Below, piece by piece: positions 1 through 13,323 of a stretch of DNA of 64,000 bases; the first letter of the stretch is position 1; the number at the start of each line of letters is the position of its first letter. A program made the position numbers and the translations under genes. This stretch comes from Smittia aterrima (taxonomy: Eukaryota; Arthropoda; Insecta; Diptera; Chironomidae). The notes under the pieces were generated by a model. It saw only the letters and a program-made list of their open reading frames with translations. It had not been told where the DNA came from and searched no databases. Location: assembly GCA_033063855.1 (NCBI GenBank), contig CP093830.1:9362854-9426853 (forward strand). Reading direction: 5' to 3'.

Positions 1-16
1 ACAAATATCAACGAAC

Positions 17-935
17 CTCTGTAACATCAAACTTTCCAAATGTCAGCGTGCCGGTGATGTAAGTTCGCCAATGTGCGATGTAAAACAAAACAGAACTTGT
101 CACACATTGGAGGAACATTGCTGTCGAATGCTCGCCGAGTCCTGAGGCACAACAAGCTGCGATACTAACGAAGACGATGGAGATACTGTCACATCTAGAG
201 AACAGAGAATTGATTAGATTCTAAACAAATCCTGATCATTTCTTCACTTACCCATGATCAAATAACTCGCCAAGCGGACTTGATGTATTAGTTCTCCTTG
301 CTTGCTTCCCATCTAAAAAAATAAAGATTTTCTTAATATTTTCCATAGATTTTTGATTTGAAACTTACCTATAGCATCTAGCGACTGATAAATGAAGAGC
401 CCGACAGCGCACGCTAAGTAACACCAGCGAGGTGCCTCTGGAATTTTTTTAAAATGAATTTGTGGTGAAATATGAAATAATTCAATCGACTTACCGCTTT
501 TTGCGTCGGGACTATAAAAGATGACGATTACTGACGTGACAATATTGACGAGAAGTCCTATGATCGTCAGAAGGTTTGGAGCAATGTAGAGAGGAGTCTT
601 AGAGACAAGCCAGCACCACCAAACCTGGAAGCCGCTGTCCAAAATCGAGTTGGAAGTACAATTGTATTTGTGATCGCTAAAAGCAGAAAGACAGAGATTT
701 TTTTATGAAATAACAAAAAAATCGTGTGCTCGCTGTATGTGGCGAGAGAGAAAAGATTAAATCATACGATATGACAGATAACGAAGAGTTGCGCATAGAC
801 TAATTGGTCCCATATCTCATGTAATCGAACTTTGTCTTGTACACTTGTCATCCTGGAGATGATAAAACTTCATACGAACCTTAGCTGTTTTAGTTGCGCT
901 TTTGACAGAATCTTGTTCTTCTTATTCCACAACAT
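17..935 (-). CDS. bbc: Choline/ethanolamine phosphotransferase (CEPT1/bbc family), 3' end outside window
   Basis: Transfers phosphocholine or phosphoethanolamine from the CDP-alcohol to diacylglycerol, the last step of the Kennedy pathway, in ER/Golgi membranes. Five coding exons read on the minus strand: 935-880, 676-495, 437-369, 312-252 and 194-17, all with GT-AG borders and matching phase (182 codons). The start was chosen because the short first exon encodes an [15 protein letters not shown] segment, which matches the usual N-terminus. The exons at 369-252 and 194-17 together give the CDP-alcohol phosphotransferase signature DG-x2-AR-x8-G-x3-D, ending in LFDHGCDS. Hydrophobic segments follow ([38 protein letters not shown]). 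The last visible exon ends in DVTE, with a donor at 16-15, so the C-terminal half lies before base 1. The next gene upstream, COQ2, is in the same orientation about 200 bases away. Family assignment is firm; CEPT versus a substrate-specific paralogue cannot be told from this part. Confidence 0.93.
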
Positions 936-1112
936 CTTTGATATTTACTTGTGCTGTTGATTATAGATTTAACTCTTTGGCTTGCCAATTTGCTTAGCTA
1001 TTCAGCATTTCACTTTAAAAACGCGAAAATGATTTTTGATACTCTCGCGATTTGTTGGAACTGAGCGACAGTTGAGTCCCCTTGATATTCAAAGTATTCC
1101 GTTAATCTTTCA

Positions 1113-1118
1113 TTTATT
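1113..1118 (-). terminator. Poly(A) signal of COQ2
   Basis: AATAAA on the minus strand, 19 bases past the COQ2 stop codon. The short distance implies a very short 3' UTR if this signal is used. Confidence 0.55.
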
Positions 1119-1136
1119 TCCCAATCTTTTCTAAAA

Positions 1137-2424
1137 TTATTTTTGCTGCAATTGAACTTGCGCTGGGGCAAGACTTTGTATATAAGTATTCATAGTGTCC
1201 TTATTCTTTTTTGTGTCAGGATTTTGCAGTAGAACTCCGAGTACAACTCCACCGAAAAGAATTAGTCCAACGTAGTTGTTTGAAATGAATTTCTTTGCAC
1301 AATCGTCTGGGTTGTCAATGTTCAACGTGTAGATCTGAGAATTAATTCAAGGTTTTTAATCAAGGAAAGCAGGATTTCGATTAAAAACTCACCTGATGCG
1401 TAATGTGCGAAGCAATGACAGCGCACGAGGCAAAGTATGGCCATGACAAGTCACAAACGAGCCCTGTAGTTACCAAGCAAGAGGACATGACTCCAGCAAA
1501 TCCCGTTAACCACTTTTTTGTGTCTCTTCCAAAAGTCAAAGCTGTTGATTTTACTCCAACAATCAAATCATCAACTCGATCTTGATGAGCGTAGATCGTA
1601 TCGTAGATAATTGTCCAACAAACCCCAGCAGCATACAAAGGCAAGCAAGCCGACCATAAAACTTCACCGTGAATCGCTGAATACCCAAGAAGAGCTCCCC
1701 AATTGAATGTCATTCCAAGCACGAATTGTGGCCAATTTGTTATTCTCTTCATCAGAGGATAGACTATCACTAAGCCTAAAGAACTGGCCCCAAGCAGAAT
1801 TGAGTACCAGTTAAGTTCAAGAAGAATCAATAGTCCGACACCAAGCTGACCCCCGAGGAAAAACCAAGCGTCTAGTTGTGTTAGCTCTTTGGTAACAAGA
1901 GGTCTTGTGCTCGTTCTCTGAACTTTAGCGTCGATATCCTTATCCCACATATCGTTTATAGTACAGCCCGCTCCTCGCATTATTACAGCTCCGGTTCCAA
2001 AAAGAGCAAGCATTGTGAGATCAGGGAAACATCCAGGAGCTGCACTCAAAGCAATTGACCAACTGCAAGGCCAAAATAAAAGCCAGGATCCTAAAAAATA
2101 ATAAATCAGCTTGAGTTAATAACAAAATGAATTTTATTTACCAATCGGACGATCCAAACGCATTAGCCTCACGTAAGGGTTTCCTTTAAAGCTGGTTAAA
2201 GCATTGTTGATTACACTATTTCGTTGAAGAGGCTCATTGGGCTTAGTCAACTGGTAGTTTGTGTGATGACATGTCGAGAACCTTGCAAAATTCTGATGAC
2301 AAATTGTTGATGCTCCTAAATTCGACTTTCGGCAGCTGATCAGATTTTTCCACAATTTTATTTCAAGATTCTGAAGACATCCTAATCGCTTTAACATTAT
2401 GAAGAGCTCTGTTAACACTAACAA
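1137..2424 (-). CDS. Coq2: 4-hydroxybenzoate polyprenyltransferase, mitochondrial (COQ2)
   Basis: Attaches the polyprenyl tail to 4-hydroxybenzoate in ubiquinone biosynthesis; an integral protein of the mitochondrial inner membrane. Exons 2424-2142, 2090-1393 and 1334-1137 give 392 residues, near the usual family length. The first Asp-rich motif of UbiA prenyltransferases is seen as NDMWDKDID after RGAGCTI, and the second as YAHQDRVDD. Hydrophobic membrane segments lie between and after them. The N-terminus is basic and rich in Leu, Ser and Asn, as expected for a mitochondrial presequence. The first ATG (2424) is followed by a second in-frame ATG at 2397 (MLKRLG), and either could be used. 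The gene is divergent from U2SURP, with 231 bases between the two start codons, and is followed by CEPT on the same strand. Assignment rests on motifs and overall match. Confidence 0.94.
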
Positions 2425-2655
2425 GATAATTCTATTGCGGAAAATAAAGTTCTAAAATTTCTTATCTCACATTTTTTATTAATAACAATTTTTCTAGATG
2501 CGACAATCTGAGAAATTTTGTATGCAAAAGGTTTGGTCGAAAGGTTACATCTAGATATTTTCTTAACTATGGAAATTCTTCAGTGTATTCAGTAAAAAGT
2601 TTGTTGTGGTTTAGGAAAAATTTAATTTCATTCAATTTTCCCTTTTTTAGTGAAA
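2425..2655. promoter_or_regulatory. Divergent promoter region, COQ2 / U2SURP
   Basis: These 231 bases separate the COQ2 start (minus) from the U2SURP start (plus), so both promoters and both 5' UTRs must lie here unless an unseen upstream noncoding exon exists. No TATA box stands out. Shared regulation is inference from spacing. Confidence 0.5.
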
Positions 2656-5596
2656 ATGAAGGTTTGTTCAAGTTTTACAGAGTTCGAATGAATAATAAAC
2701 AGTTCTTGTTTACAGAAGCTATCGAGGAAGGAGATTGAGGATAAGAAGCGAAGAGAGGAAGATGAAGCAGCGGCGAATGTTTATAAAGATTTTGTTGACA
2801 CGTTTGAGAATCCGCAAACCTCGGCTGTATCAAAGACTTGGGTAAAAGCTGGAACTTATGATGCAGGAACACGAAAGGAAGATAATCGTGATGCTGGAAA
2901 AATGTACAAACCGATGCCGAAGCATCTTGAACATAAATCGGAGTCAGCGTCGTCTAGCAGAGACTTTTCACCACAAATGGCAGCTGATAGCAAAAAGGAA
3001 TTGTTGCTAAACAAAAAGAAAATTCAAGATAAGAAAAAGTCAAACCTTGAACTATTCAAGGAAGAGTTGCGTCAAATGCAAGAGGAACGCGAAGAGAGAC
3101 ATAAATATAAACACGTAGCTCGAACGATGCTTCAAACGTCAGTACACAATGTACTCGAGCATCCTGAGCCAATATATCGAGAAGTTAGTATCGATACTCC
3201 TGGCAGCTTTGATAATGGAGATCCATGCACTACGAATCTTTATCTTGGCAACTTGAATCCTAAAATCACGGAGCAACAGTTAATGGAACTGTTCGGGAAG
3301 TTTGGAGCATTGGCGAGCGTAAAAATCATGTGGCCTCGATCCGAAGAGGAAAAGTCGAGAGGGCGAAATTGTGGATTCGTTGCCTTCATGGCAAGAAAAG
3401 ATGCTGAACGAGCTCTTCGAGGTTTGACTGGAAAAGACGTGATGGGCTATGAAATGAAACTTGGATGGGGAAAAGCAGTTCCAATCATGTCTCATCCAAT
3501 TTATGTTCCACCAAGTCTACAGCAATTCGCAATGCCTCCGCCAAAGTCAGGGCTTCCATTCAATGCTCAACCAATTGGAGATTCGAGTGTCATTGACGAG
3601 TTGGACTTGAAGGATTACATCTCCGATCTCGAGAAAAAGCAGAAAATCGATGAAGTTCTGTATAATTCAGTGGTTAAAGTTGTCATTCCCACTGAGCGAC
3701 CACTTCTTATGCTAATTCATCGCATGATTGAATTCGTTATTCGTGAAGGTCCAATGTTTGAAGCGATTATTATGAACAGAGAGATGACAAATCCTCTTTA
3801 CAAGTTTCTTTATGAAAACGATAGCCCAGCTCACATTTACTATCGTTGGAAACTTTTCTCTATTCTTGAAGGCGACTCAACGACTGAGTGGCGAGAAAAG
3901 GAATTTCGAATGTTTAAAGGATCTTCAATATGGAAGCCACCGCAGTCAAACTTCTTCAATCAAGGAATGCCAGATGAGCTTATTTCAGATGATGAAGCTT
4001 CCGAGCCTAACAAAGGACAATTATCAGTTGCACAGCGAAATCGTCTCGAAGATCTCATCCGTCATTTAACTCCAGAAAGAATGAAGATTGCCGACGCAAT
4101 GATCTTTTGCATTGAGCACGCAGATGCTGCTGACGAAATTTGTGAATGTATCGCTGAATCTTTATCAAATCCTGAAACAGCAATTCACAAGAAAATCGCG
4201 AGAATTTATCTTGTCTCAGATATCTTGCATAACTGTACAGTCAAAGTTCAAAACGCGAGTTTCTTCAGAAAATCGTAAGTTTCAAATATTTTCTTTTCGA
4301 ATTTATTTTTACTTTAATATTTCAACAGAATGGAGAAGAACTTGGTAGAAATGTTCAAAGGCCTCAATGAAAGCTATAGATCATTAGAAAGTCGATTGAA
4401 AGCTGAAGGATTCAAAGTTAGAATCATGAAGATCTTCAGAACTTGGTAAGAGAAGCTTTGTAGCGGAAATTGCGAAACTTTGCTCTTGGCAGAACTTCTC
4501 GTGCATTTGAAACACGTTTTTCATTCTTAGACATTCTCATTATTATAGGGAAGAGTGGGCTGTTTACAGCCGCGACTTTCTTATCAAACTGCAAAATACT
4601 TTCTTAGGATTGCAAGTGAAAGAAGACAACGATGCTGAGAATGTCGATGGTGTTCCTTTGTCCGATAAAGAAGATGAAGATTTAGATGGAGTGCCACTTG
4701 ATGGAGCAGCGTTACTAAAGGGGGCGCTCATGAGAGGAATTCCAACACCAGAACACAGCGATTGCGATGACGATATCGACGGTGTACCACGTACGACTTA
4801 AAACTCTTTTTCATTCCCAAAATTAAAATATTTTCATTTCACAGTGGATGAGAACATCGACGGTGTCCCACTGGAAGGCTCCGATATAGCGATTGGATCT
4901 GGAAGCTTCGTCAAATCAAAGTGGGAAGAACTTGATCCCGAACAAGTTGCACATCAAGCAATTACAACTTCTAAATGGGAAATTCTTCAAGATCCTGTTG
5001 CTCCTGAGCCACCAAAGATCTCCGGTGTTTGCAATTATGAGGACAGCAGTGACAGTAACGAAGATAACTCGAAAGACAGTAGCGAAGAGAAACGTAGAAG
5101 ACTGCGTGAAGTAGAATTAAAAGTTTGTGAATATCAAGACGAGATAGAGTCAGGGGATCGTTCTATAAAACCTGGTTGGAATTTGAAGCAACAAGTTGAA
5201 CATTATCGAAGGAAACTTCTTAAAAAATCTGAGAAATACGATTCAGACTCACAATCAGATCGCTACGCTTCGTCGTCATCACGTCGTGAGATTGATTCGA
5301 GCGAAATAAAATCAAGAAAAAGGAGATCGCCTTCATCCGAAAGAGAAAAATATTCACGGTCGAAACGATCGCGATCAATTTCACCTGCACATTCATCAAA
5401 ATCATCAAGGTAAGAACCGTCAAAGATAAAAGAGATCAACATCACTTAAATTTATTATACTTTCAACAGCAGACATCGTCGAGGCCGCTCAAAAAGCATC
5501 TCAGTTTCTCCGCCAAGATCATATTCAACAAGCAAACGAACCAGATCACCATCACCAAAAAAACATTCTCACAAGTCTGCGAAATACAAACATTAA
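2656..5596 (+). CDS. U2SURP: U2 snRNP-associated SURP motif protein (U2SURP/SR140)
   Basis: Splicing factor associated with the 17S U2 snRNP and alternative splicing in the nucleus. Six exons: 2656-2661, 2716-4274, 4329-4445, 4549-4790, 4845-5409 and 5470-5596 (871 residues). Order of parts: Lys/Glu-rich N-terminus; RRM at about residues 175-255 (TTNLYLGNLN, NCGFVAFM); SURP module at about 315-375 (IHRMIEFVIREGPMFEAII); CID-type domain at about 440-560 (LTPERMKIADAMIFCIEHA); DGVP-containing acidic repeats; a cwf21-like segment (KRRRLREVELKVCEYQDEIE); and an Arg/Ser-rich tail ending in Lys/His-rich sequence. The start exon holds only Met-Lys. It was chosen because the frame then continues into KKLSRKEIE, which matches the family's conserved segment. 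The longer N-terminus of the vertebrate protein is absent. AATAAA lies 31 bases past the stop. Confidence 0.95.
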
Positions 5597-5626
5597 ACTT
5601 TTGCGATGAGACTCAAACAAACTTAT

Positions 5627-5632
5627 AATAAA
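5627..5632 (+). terminator. Poly(A) signal of U2SURP
   Basis: AATAAA shortly after the stop codon at 5594-5596, in the expected orientation. Confidence 0.65.
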
Positions 5633-5639
5633 TATTCTT

Positions 5640-8600
5640 AAACTCCCGACCTTAATGTTGCTGCAATACGACGCTTTCAAAGCGAAGGCCGAAGATTTAT
5701 TGCCGTTCATTGACATCCCCCCGACAAAAGAAGATAAATTTTCGTTTCAATGAATCTTAAATTGAGATTCTTAATATCTCGCAATCACCACTTGATGTTT
5801 TTGTCTGCAGAATTTTGTGGTTACTCGAAACTTAATCTTTCAGTCGCCTACAATGTCGTCGAAGCAATATCAAATTACGAGAATGCATCAATTTAATTTT
5901 GAAAGGAAGTTGAGAGCATAAATTTGGAATTTTAATGGTTGGATCAACCACCGTGAACTTCCTTCAGTGAGCAACACGCAAATCCTATTTGAATCGGCTG
6001 TAAGCCTTACCATAAATCCACTGGAATCTGCCTTCATGTCGTGAATATTTTTTATTGCCGCTAATGAACTGTGAAATCTTTAGATGAACACAATGTACGA
6101 AAGGAAATGCTTTGAATGAAGGAAATTGAAGAATTACGACAAAAAATCCATTTTCCCATTGAAGTCGAAGCTCGTGAAAGCTTGATAAAGCGGATAAATT
6201 TCACAGTCGATTAGGAAGCTTACACAACATGCGCTCCTTCCTAATCACTTCTTGTTGCGTGGGAGGAAAATTCTTCCGGTTCAATCGTCTGATTGAAAGT
6301 CAATCAAACTCCACCACAAAGCAGCAAACGATTAATTTGTTAATAAACTTATCAGAAATGGAATGACTGCTATATAATTAATCGAATCGTTTCGTCATCA
6401 GCTAACAAATCATTCCGACACGACCTGAGAAAATCGTTTCTCGTTAAGAGCCGCAGCAAAACTTTCCTCGGCAGTTCTCTCTTCGTTTGATTGCATGACG
6501 AATGATTTATCGCTGTTACGTTTTTGCGAGCCGGAAAAGTTTATCCATCGAACAAATTACAAGATGTAAACATAAGCGAGAACAGCGTCAGCAGAATTTC
6601 GCAGTGATGTCATAATTATCGATCGTTGTCATCATCTTAATTGTTATCATGTTCCAGGCGTTTCCACATACAAGCTGACAAAGCAAATAAGTAAGTCAAT
6701 CGATAATAATTCTCTTTGGTTTTCTAATTACACTCGAACATTCTTGCAACATCGTGTTGCCTCTGATAACAAAACATATCCGTAATTTATTAAAGCAATT
6801 TCGGAGAATTGTATGTTAAGCTTGATGACTTTTTTCTTCCTCTTCCTTTAATGTTTTCAATCGAACGACATGCGAGGTAATGGAGCTGCGATTATTAATC
6901 CCTTCAGACAGTTTATCATGTAGACATGCACTTCGAAGCCTCGAAGACAATGTAGGAACGTTCATGAATCATCGACATCGTGAGAAAATTGAAATTTAAG
7001 CTCCCACGCATGAAACATGAAGCGCAAACGAGCGAGGCAAGCACTTGAGCTTCATTTATTCACGATTCCAGTTCGTACTTCGATCATGCGACTCATAAAT
7101 TCTCTTTTAGTTCATTAATAAAAAATCTTGCTTGAGAATTCCGACAAACAACGAAACGGATGAGTTTTGATAGCAAAGACGGAAAGAAAAGTTTTACGAC
7201 TCTTGCTCGATTGTGAATGGATTTTTACCTTCGCGAATTTATTTCGTGGAAGAGTTTGCTTCATTAAAAATTCAGAAAGGAATTCTCTTCTGCAGTTCCT
7301 CGCAAATTTAATGTTTCCTTTCCACTTTATCCACTTCAAAGGATTCCATTCATTGAGGTTCGTTCGATTAAGCGAACAGCGTTGAATGTTCCATTCAAGA
7401 ATGAATTCGAAACTTTCATGTTTTAATAAGCAAACAAACAAACGACAAAGGAACAAAACGACGAACAGAACAAAAGGAAAATATTTCTCTTAACTCTCGA
7501 ACAATATCTGAAAACTTTTGTCGCCACTTTAGAGGTTTTTGTTCATTATTGGAGCGACCTAAAGTAATTTTCATGCTTGAGAAACCAAAGAGAAGAACAA
7601 TTCATCTGTTAAGGGAAAGTAATTAGTACTAACATCCAAAGACACTTTTTCCAAGAAATCAAAACTGACTTCCCTTGATCTTCTTCATGTTGCGATCGAA
7701 AAATTATTCAAAATGCTAAGCGACGCAAATCAATTTTCATAGAGAAGAGACAGTCGTGCCGAAAATCTCTTTCAAGTTCTCCGCATGACAAAGACGAGGA
7801 AACTTTCAGGCTCAAATCAGATTTCCACATGAATGGAAAATCTGATTGGCGACAGAAAATGTTTTATGTTATTGAATAAAACTTGGCCTAACTTGAATAA
7901 AACAGTTCCACACGTGCCGCAGAAAAGAGAAGTTTGACGACGTATCCTAGATATTTCTCTTAGTCTCTTAAATAAATGACTCAACGCTTCAATGGCACGT
8001 GCGACGTTCTCTTCAAGATTATCGTGAGAATTCAAACTTTAGACAGACGATATTGTCAAGGAACGCTGAGTGGAAGGAACTCAAGCCTGCATGATTAAAA
8101 TCGTCGTGAAATGTATTTCACTCGCGATACTTTTTTAATCAAAAAATAACTCGCAAGAAGAAACTTCTTTAATATCAAACATTTTTTTGTCTCTTCGTCT
8201 CCTGCTTCAAATCGCGCTCACTTGTAAAATTCCATTTAAAGTTTTTATTACGTGCAATCGAGCCGTGGATTTTGTCGTGCAGCTTAAACACATAATGTCA
8301 ACTGTTCGTGATGAATTCCTGCTCCAAACGTGATTGGAAATATATTTTTTGCTGCTAAATTTAGATTCTAACGATGCTGAGAATGAACGATAATTGAAAG
8401 CGATTTTTCACGACGAGTATCTTTGAAAGCCGAAAGAAAACTTAAATTTAACTCAATCATGTAATGACGAGACGACCAGTGTTCTCGACATGAAGTGCTT
8501 TCGATTCTCCGACAAACAATTCAAAGGTAATTCAACCTTCTGTGGGATTCATTAGCGCGATTGTTTGTTCTCAACTTCTTTTCTTAGAATGACAAGAAGA

Positions 8601-11600
8601 ATGTTTTAAAAAACGTTTTTAAAATGTTTTCAATGCTTTGCGAATGTTTCATGCTTTCGAAGATTGTTTCATGTTTTCAATGACTATTCAATGTTTAATG
8701 TTGAATGCTGAGCTATTGTGCAACAGTAAACATAATTAATCCGAGAGAAACGACGGCGATAAAATCTTTTATGTCAGACTAAATAAACAAATGCAAACTG
8801 GGGAAATGCAATATTTTCTTAAACGCAACTGTTGATCGAAGAGATTTGCGTCACGAGAAGATTTCTCAACTCTTTAGATTGTTCAATCGAATTTATTTCC
8901 GAGAAACATCGTTCCCATCTCAAGCCTTCAGCTTGTCGTAATTCTGTTATCTTCACTTAACTCTTTCAGTGACGTTGAAATTTGAATAATCTCTGTCATC
9001 GCAGAAAACATTTTCCCAGCGGTTAACGAATAAATTTTCCTGCGGCTTACTGCGAGTCGTGAAGGCTTTTCTTGTTAACAAGACTGAGACATAAATTGAA
9101 TTACTTGACCTTATCAGTTTTGATGTTTTTGACGACGAAAGGAAAACTCCACCTCGTTGTCACAAGAGATAATTAGAATAATGAAATCAACTTCAAGTTG
9201 ACAAGTTAAAGGTTTCTCCGGAAAACTCTTTCAACACAAAAATGTTTTTTCTTTTATATATAAACAATAGAACATATCCATCCGTTTCGGGAAAGTATTA
9301 TTCATCGCTTGTTAGGACGACGGTCATCAAATCGCTACGCGTTATGCAAATTCTTAAAACCCTTCATCATCGTCAACGAATTTTATTTGGAATTTTAATC
9401 TGGGCATAGCTGAGTAAATTATCCTTTGCAATTAAGCATTAATCCTTTATTTGCGAAATCCATAATTAAATTACTCATCAATCCTCTTCGCTGACCTTCT
9501 TCTCTCAGCGTGGCTCAACGCTTAATCCGAGCAAATATGAGGATGGATTGGTTGAAACGTGTTTGATCGTAAAGCAAATCAGTTCAACCGTTGATATTCC
9601 ATTTAAAAGAAAAGTTGTCGAGGATGTTTTGTGGAAAAAACTTGCCTCGAGGTTAATCTGCCTGAAATATGATAACAATCTTGTTGATTTTCAGACCTTT
9701 TTCATATAAAAAGAAGAGAGAGAAAAAAAATCAAGATTGGGGTTGATCCCTTTGCTTCGTCTGCTGGTTTCTCAATCGTGCGGTTCTTTCAAGTCTAATG
9801 ACATGAGAAAATTTGATAAGATGTTCACTCAAACCTCACTTTAAGATTGAAATGATAATTGAAAACTTTGATGTTCAAGTTATTTGATTAAGATATTAAA
9901 TTGCACTGCAAGTTTAATTATCAAAATGGATTTGTGTGTAAACTTAAGGCTAAGTGAATTCGCTTTTGCAAAGTAATGAAATTTACTCCGAAACTTCAAA
10001 GGAAATGCCATTGGGCGTTACTCGTGAGTTGCAAGTTTGTCTCTGATATTCTTTCCCTTGCTGTTCACTTGCTAGCATGAGAGTATTTTCCTATTTTTTC
10101 ATTCACATGAGAAATGAACCTCAAGCAAAAACGCAATCAACAAAATTAAAATTGCAGGAAAATGCAAAAACTTTTCCCTCTCACTCTTCAGGATTGCCTT
10201 CGCTCCCAACTAATTTAACTGATATTTTATTGTTGTCAGCATGTTTGGAAGCGAAACCAACTCTTCAACTTCATCTGCTCGATGCGAGAGCGGAAATTTT
10301 ATAATAAAACGAAAACAAAGACGCGGCTGTGAGTAATTAAATTCAAAATTGTTTTTCTTTGGTAGGAAAATTTTGAAACACAACAGAAACAAAAAGCTCA
10401 ACGTTTGCATCCAAAATTTTCCGCAGACAAAACCAGAGAAAAATTATAAAAACACACACGAGTAATTGAGTTTGAATAAAAGACCGACGAGTGGGAATCG
10501 TTCTCTCGGCTGTGGTTCGAATTCACGCTAAACTGCACAAACTCAACATTTCGACTCCTAAAACAAACGAAAAATTGTTCTTGAAACGAAAATCATTCGA
10601 AAAACTTTTCTCGTTACTCAACATTGTTAGGGCTTCGCAAATGTTTATGTTTTAGTCGAAAAATGTTTGTGGGTGAATATCAAGTGCTTTCGAGAGCTTT
10701 GAAGCTTTAGGTAAACAATCAAGTGTGTTGGCTTGAAGATAACAACGCTGAGGTTGAAAGTTTCAATTGAAATATCCTACTGTCGGATTAATGTCGAGTT
10801 TGAGAAGAGGATCAAAATTCGCTCGAAAGCTGCTGGAAAAATACTCCATCGAAAATTCAATTGAAAGCTTTTTTTATTGTGTTGAAACTGTTTTTGATTG
10901 AAATCCTGTTTTTTTCATGAGGATTGTTTTTATATTAAGTAAAGAAGAATATTCCGATCAAAAGGTTTTTTTGTCTGAAAGCTTTCCACGTTATTTGCGA
11001 ACTCGACCTCAGCGATCCGCAATCAAAAAGTTAATACAACAGTCCAAAAAATATTTATTTGCCTGCGGTAGATTGAACTTGCGAGTAAAGAGGCAAAGAG
11101 AAAAACGCTTTTCGACAACAGCGTTAAATTTTAATTTGCAATCAGAGCAAATCTGGTGTTAAGTCAGCCGATGAATAATTTTCAGAAACGATGAAATTCT
11201 ATTTCATCTGCAACATTGCTGGTGAAGTCATCTGTTGAACGAAAGGCTAAATAAATCACAAGGAAGTTGTCGATGTCCGAGAGATATGCTTCATTAGGTT
11301 TTGGAAGCAGACGAGAGGAGGGTCGATTAGCAATTATTATTTTGCAATGTCCACTCGAGTCTGCAGCAGCATAGCTTAATAATTTATCGTTATTGGAAAC
11401 CTTCCACAGGCTGCGAAATGAACGCTACGTCCGGTTGATGAAAACAGATTTCTATCCATTAATCTCCATAAATTATTTATTCCGAAGTCACTGCTGAATG
11501 AAAACGGTCTCGTTTAATCTTTCATTTGTACTGCCTACACTTCTATCAGTGCTTTCATGTTTATTTAATTGTATCTCATCAGCAATTTCCATCCTTCCAT

Positions 11601-13285
11601 TAGCTTCCCACTTTGTCGCCTTCGATTTTCCCTCTTGGAACTACTCTAATAAAAAATTCCTTGAATGAGACAAACGATCTTAAGAAAATCTTGAAGTCGA
11701 TTAATCTTAATATTTCATGAAGCAATCACGAATGGAAATTCGTAATAATTATGAAGGAAAAATCGTTCAATCAAGAAAACTTTCGAATTATCTTTAAATT
11801 GATTTAAAATATTTAATTTATTTTATTGCTCGTAAAATAAGTTTCACTGTAATGAACTTCTGTTAACTGCAGTTCGTGCAATTGTTTTCAGATTTTCACA
11901 GCAGGAGACTAAGCTTATGATTCTTTTTTCCACCGGTTTATGCATAATTTCACGCGGAAATGCGCTTCAGCCTCATGCGGTGCGAAAATACATTTTAAAC
12001 GTATGACGACAGACACTCCTCTTGTAAGCTTATGCCGAAAGCTTTTAACACAGGAATTTTGCGCCAAACTTTTTCCGAGCGTATTTAATGTAAAATTTAT
12101 TTTATTCATGAACTCTTAGTACTGCGAACTTTAAATCAATCGATGCACAATCTCAAAAGCTGTGGCAGGAAACACTGTGGCGAACATGATAACAAATCAT
12201 TTCCATCGTTAAGCAAATTATGGTTTCCATGAGGTTTTCCTCTGTTAGTATTTGCGAGTTATGTTCGAGCCAGCAACTTATTCTGCTCTCGTTAACTTTG
12301 TCAGCATTCGATTCTCTTCTCTTCTCATCACCGCAACAAAGTTTCCCGGATAAACTTTATGTTACTCAACGTCGATTATATTTTCCTTCATAAACTTCAG
12401 TGTTTACGAAATGAAACTTTTCCTTGCGAAGCTGAGAGAGAAAAAAAATTTAATGATGATTAGTGGCAATGCCAGTGAAGGAAAGTTTTCAAATATCTTG
12501 ATGTCCGCAAATTATGCTTACCCGAGACAACTCAAAGAAATAGTTTTCCAGGGGAAAATTTCTTCTTTTAAAGTTTTTCTTTCTTTACTTTCCACCTGAC
12601 TACTTTCTTTGCTTTATAAAATTCGCTGTCAACGTTGGATTTGAAAATTAATTAAAATTTTAATTTCCTTTGTAGCAGTAAGTTTCAATATTTAATTTGG
12701 TTCACAGGCAGCTGCTTTGCAATGTCGGAAAATTCAGATCGAAATCCACAGTCGCAAACAATTTCTGACAGCTGAACATGCAAAATTTTATTTTCTTCTC
12801 CCCTCAGAATACCGTTCTACACTCGAGGCCCCCAACGTCATCGTAAATTTGTATGAAGTGACATTCGTACAAATTCAGCTTAAAACTTCTCTCATGTTCG
12901 TTTGTCAAGTTGGGGGAAATTAAATTTTAGAAATCACGCCAATCAAATGACGACTTTCCAATTATACACAGCTCAAGCTCTAAACCGCAAAGAAGTTAAA
13001 TTTAAGTTCTTACCAAGGACAAAATGTACAAAACCTGAGCTCTTGCGATAACATGCTTGAGCTAACTTGCTTTGCAAACGCTCTCTTCATATAATCAACC
13101 ACAGCTTGACGGAAACCGAGTTTCTCTATTTCTTTCGGTTCATCCTTATCAAATCTGTTCGTGAACAGACTTTCTCCAACCACCGAGTGACATATTTCAA
13201 GACGAGATAGAGACTATTTGCATTCTAAAGGAGACTTTAGTCTTAACATGCATAAACGACATTGACGTAGTGTAAAGCTTCAGAA
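5640..13285. other. Long noncoding stretch between two convergent genes
   Basis: About 7.6 kb lies between the 3' ends of U2SURP (+) and CARS (-). The open frames here are short (at most about 110 codons), overlap on both strands, and have no recognisable domain or splice-linked partner. I saw no tRNA-like fold, tandem repeat block or transposase. The sequence is AT-rich with many A and T runs. It may hold distal regulatory DNA or noncoding transcripts, but nothing seen proves either. Confidence 0.6.
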
Positions 13286-13289
13286 AGAT

Positions 13290-13295
13290 TTTATT
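13290..13295 (-). terminator. Poly(A) signal of cysteinyl-tRNA synthetase
   Basis: AATAAA on the minus strand 29 bases beyond the stop codon. Confidence 0.6.
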
Positions 13296-13323
13296 ATGCA
13301 AAAGGAACAGAGTATGAAATTGA

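Noticed and set aside
10500..10530. GGTTCGAATTC, another B-box-like match
   Set aside because: T-stem pairing is poor and there is no A box upstream.
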